From Symbiodinium microadriaticum (Eukaryota; Sar; Dinophyceae; Suessiales; Symbiodiniaceae), in assembly GCA_001939145.1 (NCBI GenBank), contig LSRX01000047.1:52914-116913 (forward strand): 64,000 nucleotides of DNA. The letters run 5' to 3'. Positions 58,414 to 64,000 of this stretch are shown one piece after another. Every line of letters begins with the position of its first letter. Positions within the stretch are counted from its first letter, which is position 1. A program made the position numbers and the translations under genes. The notes under the pieces were generated by a model. It made no database searches. It had not been told where the DNA came from and was given only the letters and a program-made list of their open reading frames with translations.

Positions 58414-58468
58414 GAGGCTCGAGAGCATTCCTTCCGAAGCCTTTCGTGACTCTCTCGTGGAGCATCAG
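58414..58468 (+). CDS. Candidate exon
   Basis: After CGCCCCAG the frame reads RLESIPSEAFRDSLVEHQ. C-rich repeats precede (58300-58375), G-rich repeats follow at once (58470-58568). Helical, charged. Not identified. Confidence 0.4.
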
Positions 58469-58899
58469 GGTCTAGGGATGAGGGTTTAGGGTTTAGGGTT
58501 TAGGGTTTAGGGTCTAGGGATGAGGGTTTAGGGTTTAGGGTTTAGGCTTTAGGGTTTAGGGTTTAGGGCACCCATGTGGAAACCTCGATTCCCAAGCGAA
58601 GCCTGTTGCGTTTACGTCGGTCTCTGCCATACGGTGAGCTATGACCACTAACAGAACTTTCGCTGGTTCTTCCGGCACCAATACCCAAAGCCCGAAGCAC
58701 CAAGCCCCACCCTAGACGCTACACCCCCTTAAAAGCCCTCCAAACCCCCTAAAGACCCTAAACCATAAATCCCTTCTAGAGCCCTTGACAGAACTCTTCT
58801 AGAGCCCTTAAAGGAACCCTTCTAGAACCCTTGAAGGAATCCCTACATACCCGAGGGCCTCAAAAAGCACAGCCGAAGCCCTGAGCAGCCCCAAGCCTC

Positions 58900-59005
58900 C
58901 AGAGACTCCAAAACCCCTTAATTAAGGAATATGCCTTAAATCTTGTTAGGGTTCCTAGTATAGGTTTAAGGCATATTCCTTAATTAAGGGGTTTTGGAGT
59001 CTCTG
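58900..59005. mobile_element. Palindromic element, family B copy 2, perfect 41-bp arms
   Basis: Left arm 58900-58940 and right arm 58965-59005 are exact reverse complements over 41 bases, separated by a 24-bp spacer. The arms contain CCCCTTAATTAAGGAATATG and CCTTAAA; the outer 14 bases are CAGAGACTCCAAAA. Perfect arms in diverged surroundings indicate a recent insertion or arm homogenisation. The right arm ends 11 bases before a candidate exon. Confidence 0.85.
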
Positions 59006-59016
59006 AGTCTCCAAAG

Positions 59017-59073
59017 AGCGCCAGGAGAAGGCGCACCTGAAGAAGACGTTGTCCACAATCGAATCTTGGCTGG
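59017..59073 (+). CDS. Candidate exon next to the palindrome
   Basis: Frame reads ERQEKAHLKKTLSTIESWL after CCAAAG, ending near a possible GC donor. Strongly charged helical peptide, coiled-coil-like. The first part of this exon with its upstream flank recurs at 60131-60180. Not identified. Confidence 0.45.
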
Positions 59074-59305
59074 GCTTCGGGTTTAAGGTTTAAGGCTTAG
59101 GGTTTAGGGGTTTAGGGGTTTAGGGGTTTAGGGGTTTAGGGGTTTAGGGTTTAGGGGTTTAGGGGTTTAGGGGGTTAGGGTTTAGGGTTTAGAGGTTAGG
59201 GGTTTAGGGTTTAGGGTTTAGGGTTTAGGATCCCACAGAGGTTCAGAGGCATACTCACAAGAGCTGCCCACGGGATTGATAGAAGTTGTGCAGGAGCTCA
59301 CATGG

Positions 59306-59405
59306 GTAGTGCTCTAAAGCAGGGTCCCTTTTTAGGTCCCCCCCCGAAATAGTGCGGCACCCCTACAAAGAGGAGCCTAGCAGGGACCCTAGTTTGGCGA
59401 ACTCC
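59306..59405. mobile_element. Miniature inverted-repeat element, family A copy 6
   Basis: GTAGTGCTCTAAAGCAGGGT at the left, signature TAGTGCGGCACCCCTAC and CAGGGACCCTAGTTTGGCGA at the right. Arms are more diverged than in copies 4 and 5. Confidence 0.7.
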
Positions 59406-60130
59406 ATGCATGATGCAGCTTTTGTTATTTCGATCTACGAATCAGGGAATGTCACGCGGTGCAGGTGGCTTGCAGGGGTACAGTTTCTATTCAATGAGAT
59501 GTCGGTGCCTCGTCTATTCCCAAGCCAGAGCCTTAGCTTAAAACTCCGAGCCCGACCCCAGGTCCGCGACCCGCCGCCGTTGATCTGAATAGTTCGTGAT
59601 GTAGGAGCATCCCCCTCAGAGCACCTATATAATCATAGGATAACATACGCCTCAGTCCCATCCTAAGACTTGCAGGCCCCAGCCTTGCATCTCAGCACGT
59701 CCTACATCTTAGCGTTAGGAGCCTTAGAGGGGGATCGTAGGGCATACGCTGGGAATTTGTATGCCGCTGGAATCCATAGCCCCTAAACCCCAACGCGGAA
59801 ATTCTCAACCCTAAACCTCAAACCCTGAACCCTAAACCCCGAAACCCTCAACGCAAAGCCTGGGCCTGCATATTTAGGACCTAGACAGTCAGTGGCCAAC
59901 AACCCTTGACCCTCAAATCCCAAACCCAAACGCCCCCACAAAGCCTGAACAGCTCGGCCAGGCATTCAACGAGACTTGAAACGGGAGCGGAACGAAACGA
60001 GAGCCCAACTACCTAAATCCCAGCCCTAGAGCTGGTACTGCTACCCTAAACCCTAAACCCTCAACCCTAAACCCTCAACCCTAAACCCTAAACCCTAAAC
60101 CCTAAACCCTCAACCCTAAACCCTAAACCN

Positions 60131-60180
60131 AGTCTCTGAGTCTCCAAAGAGCGCCAGGAGAAGGCGCACCTGAAGAAGAC
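60131..60180. repeat. 50-bp copy of 58997-59046 next to a single N
   Basis: The sequence after N 60130 repeats the end of the palindrome arm and the first part of the exon at 59017 without change, then returns to CCCTAAA repeats. Either a mis-join in the assembly or an exon-edge duplication of the kind seen elsewhere in this window. Confidence 0.8.
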
Positions 60181-60471
60181 CCTAAACCCTAAACCCTAAA
60201 CCCTCAACCCTAAACCCTAAACCCTAAACCCTAAACCCTAAGCCCTCCCCGGAGTCCCTATGTAGATACACTCCTACCATACCATGAAGGCCTCCATTCA
60301 GTATATGAAGGCCCCGGTCACAAAACCCCACCAAACCGTATTCACAACCCCAAACAACCTCGCAAGACCTGCGGTTTAGTGTTTAGGGTTTAGGGTATTG
60401 GTTTTAGGGTTCAGGGTTTAGGGTTTAGGGTTTAGGGCTTAGGGTATGCTAACGCCCAACGCTTTTTGCAG

Positions 60472-60535
60472 GAGAAGGATTCCTTGCGCTATAAGAGCAG
60501 CTTTTGGAAGCCTTGGTTAGATGAGGCGAGGGAAC
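60472..60535 (+). CDS. Candidate exon
   Basis: A pyrimidine-rich acceptor CTTTTTGCAG and donor GTGCAC bracket a frame EKDSLRYKSSFWKPWLDEAR then E. This is one of the cleanest acceptors in the region. Unlike most exons here it has G-rich repeats on its left and C-rich repeats on its right. Not identified. Confidence 0.5.
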
Positions 60536-60739
60536 GTGCACCCTAAACCCTAAACCTTTAAACCCCTAAACCTTTAAACCCCTAAACCCCTAAACCCCTA
60601 AACCCTAAGCCCTAAACCCTAAACCCTAACCCCTTAAACCCTAAACCCTAAACCGTCTTAGGGTTGGGGGTTTTTATTTGGGCTCGGGCTCTGAGCGCGA
60701 GGGTCTAGGGTTTCGGGGCTTAATGTTGGGGCTTTGGGG

Positions 60740-61990
60740 TTTAGGTCTGCTAGGTGTTTGGGGTCGTCATTACCTTAAAGCCTAAGCCTAAGCCCTGCGT
60801 GGAGGCTCTATGTTCTAACCACAACTTGCACATGTTCAGGGTTATAGCGGTTGGTACATTGTCCTATACGTTTATTATGTAAATAACCCCCCGCAAAGCC
60901 CAAATGAAAATTATCAAGGTCATTGTTGGGTAGCAGGGTCGTGAGGCTTAGGGATAGAGCACCAGTACCCTCATCAGTAAAGGGGCCTTAGAAGTTTGAA
61001 TCGGGTTTTGGAGTTTATTCTGCTAAAACTAGAACGTGCTGCAAGGGGTTATTGTTGCTACTTATTCCGACTCCTCTGTCGTTGACAGACCCTAAATGCC
61101 AAGTAGCATCCTTTCAGAAGGTACTGTAATGCAATCTATGGGGGGCTTTCTCAGGCCGCACGGTAGTTTGCGGATTGTGTACCGCCCCTAAACATGGTGC
61201 TGCTTAACAGAAAAGAGCGCCAGTACACTTTAAAAAAAGCCCAAAGCCCTACACCCTAAACCCTAAGCCATAAACTTTCAACCGTAAACCCTAAACCCAA
61301 AGCAAAATCCATAATCATCTCGGCTTCAGGAGCAGGTAGTGTTGTCAGTGTTGTCCTGCATGTACCCCTGATTGGCATCTTACAACTTACTTGGAGGATC
61401 ATGGAACAAAAGAAGTGAGGTTCCTTAAAGGGATCATGGGACTTAGTAAGTAGGGTTATAAGTAATAAGTACCTGTATTGTGGTTACAAGTAATAATAAG
61501 TATAGTTACCTTATTTGTAGACCTAGCTACTAACTCCCATGATCCTAAGTCCTAAGTAAAGCCGTAAGCCCCAAGCATAGACCCTAAACCATGCAAGTTC
61601 CCGACCCGGTGAGCTACACCTAACCCTTCCAACTGACATGGTTCAGCTAGGGTTGGGGTTCAGGTTGTAGGGAGTCGAGGCCTTGAGTTTCCACGGCTTT
61701 TCTCGAAGTCCCTGGTGTGGGGGCGAGGGTTGACAGGTTTCAGAGTTTAGGGGGCTGAGGATGCAATAGCAGGTCGGAGCCCTGAACCCTTAACTCTAAA
61801 CTCCCAAAGCCTAAACTCAAAACTCCTATTTTATCCACTTCAGTCTAACCCTGGTGCCCAAAAGCCTTTAACATGAACCTTGCGCTTTCGAGATGTCAAT
61901 CCGTGCGCAGGAGGGGAATGTGATATGGAGCTCATCAAGGATTGCCATGGCCGAAGTAGTGCCACGGCCGGTTGAAGGTTTAGGGTTTAG
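60740..61990. other. Spacer with few features
   Basis: Scattered CCCTAAA units (61245-61310) and a GTAATAAGTA patch (61465-61500). A candidate coding patch at 61880-61970 is open in two + frames (for example FRDVNPCAGGECDMELIKDC) but lacks clear splice ends. No other gene seen. Confidence 0.35.
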
Positions 61991-62362
61991 GGTGTAGGCT
62001 CCTGGTGGTTTGCCTGTTGTGGTGTTGGTGAGCTCGTTCGTTCTGTTCGTCGGTCGTCCTGGTTGTGATGGTGGTCTTGGTGGTCGTGTTGGCTGTCGTG
62101 TTGGTCGTCGTGGTGCTCCAGCGGGAGAATATGGTTTTGATGATTGAGGTGGATCGCGAGTTCGTGTTTGTGACGGGTCTGAAAGTTTCGGGGGGGGGGA
62201 GGGGGGAGGCTTCGGATGACATTTATGCTGTCACTGTTGCTATAGTAGTATTCTTTTTTCTTCGCCTTCTCCTTATTAGTATTAGTCTTGAGGCATTTGG
62301 AGCTCTAGCCCTGGACTCTTCGGTTGAAGATTGGCAACGTCTTTTTGGAACACTCGAAGTTG

Positions 62363-62478
62363 CCCAGACCTTCCAATATCCTTTTAATGAAGGAGTATAC
62401 CTTAAGATCACATCGGGGATCCTACTACAGCTTAAAGTATATATTCCGTAAAAAAACGGGGGTTGTGGAAGGTCTGGG
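62363..62478. mobile_element. Palindromic element, family B copy 3
   Basis: Outer arms CCCAGACCTTCCA and TGGAAGGTCTGGG are perfect; inner arms (AGGAGTATACCTTAAG, CTTAAAGTATATATTCC) are diverged. The loop holds GGGGATCCTACTACAG, matching the loop of copy 1. It lies about 400 bases upstream of the channel exons. Confidence 0.75.
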
Positions 62479-62876
62479 TGGGTGTCAGGACAACCTGCAA
62501 AGCTAGCCCGACAAGCCAAATCATGGCGCGGCAATTTCGGGCCATATATGTGTGCGCTGGAAGTCAACAGATGTTGGGCCGTAAGGAATTTTCCTACCTA
62601 TATAGGAACCAGCTTGATGCTGAAGTCTATACTGTATGATTGGGTTTCGTGCGTTTTAGAATTCCAGTGCCATGGTCGGTATGAGCCTAGGCCCTAACTT
62701 CCAAACCGGGGGCTGTTCTGTGGAGTGAAAGTCTCAATGCACTTCAATACAGGAAGCTCCGAAACCGCATAGGCTCCAAAATGGCCAAGGGCTGGGTGAG
62801 TGCTTCTAGGCTGATAGGCTTTAGGGCTTAGGGGAGGCACTGCAGCGATAGTTCTCATGCGGAGGTCTTGTCGCAG

Positions 62877-63638
62877 ATGTTTGAGACCATCATGGGCATT
62901 GTCATTGCCTTCAATATCGGAGTGATGGTCGTCGAAACGAACATGGATGCTTCCTGCCAACAAGGACAGCAAGACATCCGAAACTGCGCAGAAGGCAGCA
63001 TCAAGTGCCAAACCTGTGAACCCCAAGCCCGGAAGCCCTTAAGCCAAGAACCCTTAACCCTAAAGCCCTTAGCCATCCAAACATTGGGCCCTGGAGGCAG
63101 TTTCAACGTGCAGTGGTTGCAAATCCTGAACATCGTCTTGCTTGTCGTCTACTCAGTGGAGTGTGCCGCACGTGCGTCCCCAGGTACGACAGTGGTATTC
63201 TTCTCCTGGTGTAGGTTACTATGAGGGGGGCTCATGTCACCCGCCGAGAAGATATGACCCCTTGGTTCACCAAGGTATGTGGAGCGAAGCATGTACATCT
63301 GGAACCGGTGGAATCAAATCGATCTGCTGACTGTCCTCCTCGGGTGGGGAGGCATGTTGCTGGCCTCCGCGGTGAATTTGAACGTTCTCAGGTGGGGCTT
63401 TCACAACAAAAGCTAGTCTAGAAGGATGTCTACTGTCTAGGGGTCTAAATAAGGGCCCCCGATAAACCCTACAACCCCCCTGTTGGTGGAAACTCCCAGG
63501 CTTTTCCGCGTGGTGCGCCTGATGCGGGCAGCTAGGGTGGTGATCTCCGTCCCGGAGTTCTACATCCTGGTGAGTGGGCTCAGTCACTCCTTAAAAGCGA
63601 TCGTGTTCGGATCCGTGATGCTCTTGGCCGTCATTCTG
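62877..63638 (+). CDS. Voltage-gated cation channel, S1-S5 exons of one domain
   Basis: Ion_trans-type channel subunit, an integral membrane protein. Exons: 62877-about 63015 (FETIMGIVIAFNIGVMVVET, the S1 helix); about 63101-63175 (WLQILNIVLLVVYSVECAAR, S2); 63275-63391 (YVERSMYIWNRWNQIDLLTV, S2-S3 and S3); 63500-about 63638 (S4 then S5). Joining 63391 to 63500 gives the S4 sensor NVLRLFRVVRLMRAAR, with Arg at every third position; neither exon shows it alone. 63175 to 63275 also joins in phase. S4-S5 linker and S5 follow (PEFYILVSGLSHSLKAIVFG). Pore helix, filter and S6 are not in the window, so ion selectivity cannot be told. Upstream domains may exist. The join between the first two exons is not resolved. 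Confidence 0.85.
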
Positions 63639-63797
63639 GTTTGGGCCGCAGCCTCAGCCAGAGTGCAGACGCAGCCTTCAAAATAATCGAGGACCCTTCA
63701 GCGTCAAAAGGCGCATAGTTTTCCATATTCGCGCACGAGCCCTCAATCCCAAGCCCTAAACCCCTCTTTCATATAGTAATTTAAACCTTAATGACCT

Positions 63798-64000
63798 TCG
63801 TGGTTCAAGGCCAAGTCTTCGTGGTTTAAGGCCAAGTCTTCGTGGTTCAAGGCCAAGTCTTCGTGGTTCAAGGCCATGTCTTCGTGGTTCAAGGCCAAGT
63901 CTTCGTGGTTCACGGCTTTTGGCCTAAAACCACCAAGACTTGGCCTTAAACCACGAAGACTTGGCCTTAAACCACGAAGACTTGGCCTTAAACCACGAAG
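63798..64000. repeat. 21-bp array with inverted second half
   Basis: Six direct units of TTCGTGGTTCAAGGCCAAGTC (63798-about 63912), a short centre, then the inverted type GACTTGGCCTTAAACCACGAA from about 63932 to the window end. The two halves can form a long stem. Left flank TTTAAACCTTAATGA as in the older array at 1941-2300. The array continues past the window. Confidence 0.9.

Noticed and set aside
63798..64000. CRISPR-like array from 21-bp repeats
   Set aside because: No unique spacers, and the second half is inverted.

Overview
This window looks like nuclear DNA of a dinoflagellate. Four things point that way. Genes are split into many short GC-rich exons separated by long introns. Several introns read correctly only with a GC donor (GC-AG), a known dinoflagellate trait. 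One exon (12785-13018) encodes a Trp/Gly-rich domain that I recognise from dinoflagellate proteins. All genes I could phase lie on the + strand, as in the unidirectional gene clusters of these organisms. The genus cannot be told from the sequence. The most obvious feature is the Arabidopsis-type telomere motif TTTAGGG/CCCTAAA and its degenerate variants, spread as interstitial blocks through introns and spacers over almost the whole window.

Layout: 1-6900 holds repeat-rich DNA with a few short candidate exons, two miniature inverted-repeat elements, a 21-bp array and an 82-bp tandem array. 7039-8239 is a split RING-finger gene. 8855-19200 holds candidate exons, including a helical exon, the Trp/Gly-rich domain exon and three copies of a Pro-rich exon, interrupted by microsatellite deserts (8511-8828, 17160-18230). 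19614-20510 is an assembly gap. 23240-24320 is a satellite of 40 units of 26 bp. 25040-29721 is a carbonyl-reductase-like short-chain dehydrogenase. 29890-31500 is AT-rich simple sequence. 32191-43636 is an RRP43/EXOSC8-like exosome subunit gene with an unrelated intronless ORF in one intron. 44130-45213 is a GC-rich island between two 91-bp direct repeats. 51583-54733 is the start of an SMC3 cohesin gene. 55600-60535 holds unidentified exons among miniature elements. 62877-63638 is the voltage-sensor part of a cation channel. The window ends in an inverted 21-bp array related to the one near 1941.

Gene products: the recognisable genes are ordinary cell functions (ubiquitin ligation, carbonyl reduction, RNA decay, sister-chromatid cohesion, ion transport). 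They do not form a pathway and simply follow each other on one strand.

The most unusual signals are in the non-coding DNA. Most introns of the well-phased genes begin with G-rich TTTAGGG blocks and end with C-rich CCCTAAA blocks, so the two intron ends could pair. Several introns also contain degenerate copies of the neighbouring exon edge with its splice site. At least four families of roughly 80-116-bp inverted-repeat elements recur. Exon boundaries were set by eye from reading phase, AG acceptors and GT/GC donors, and need transcript data.
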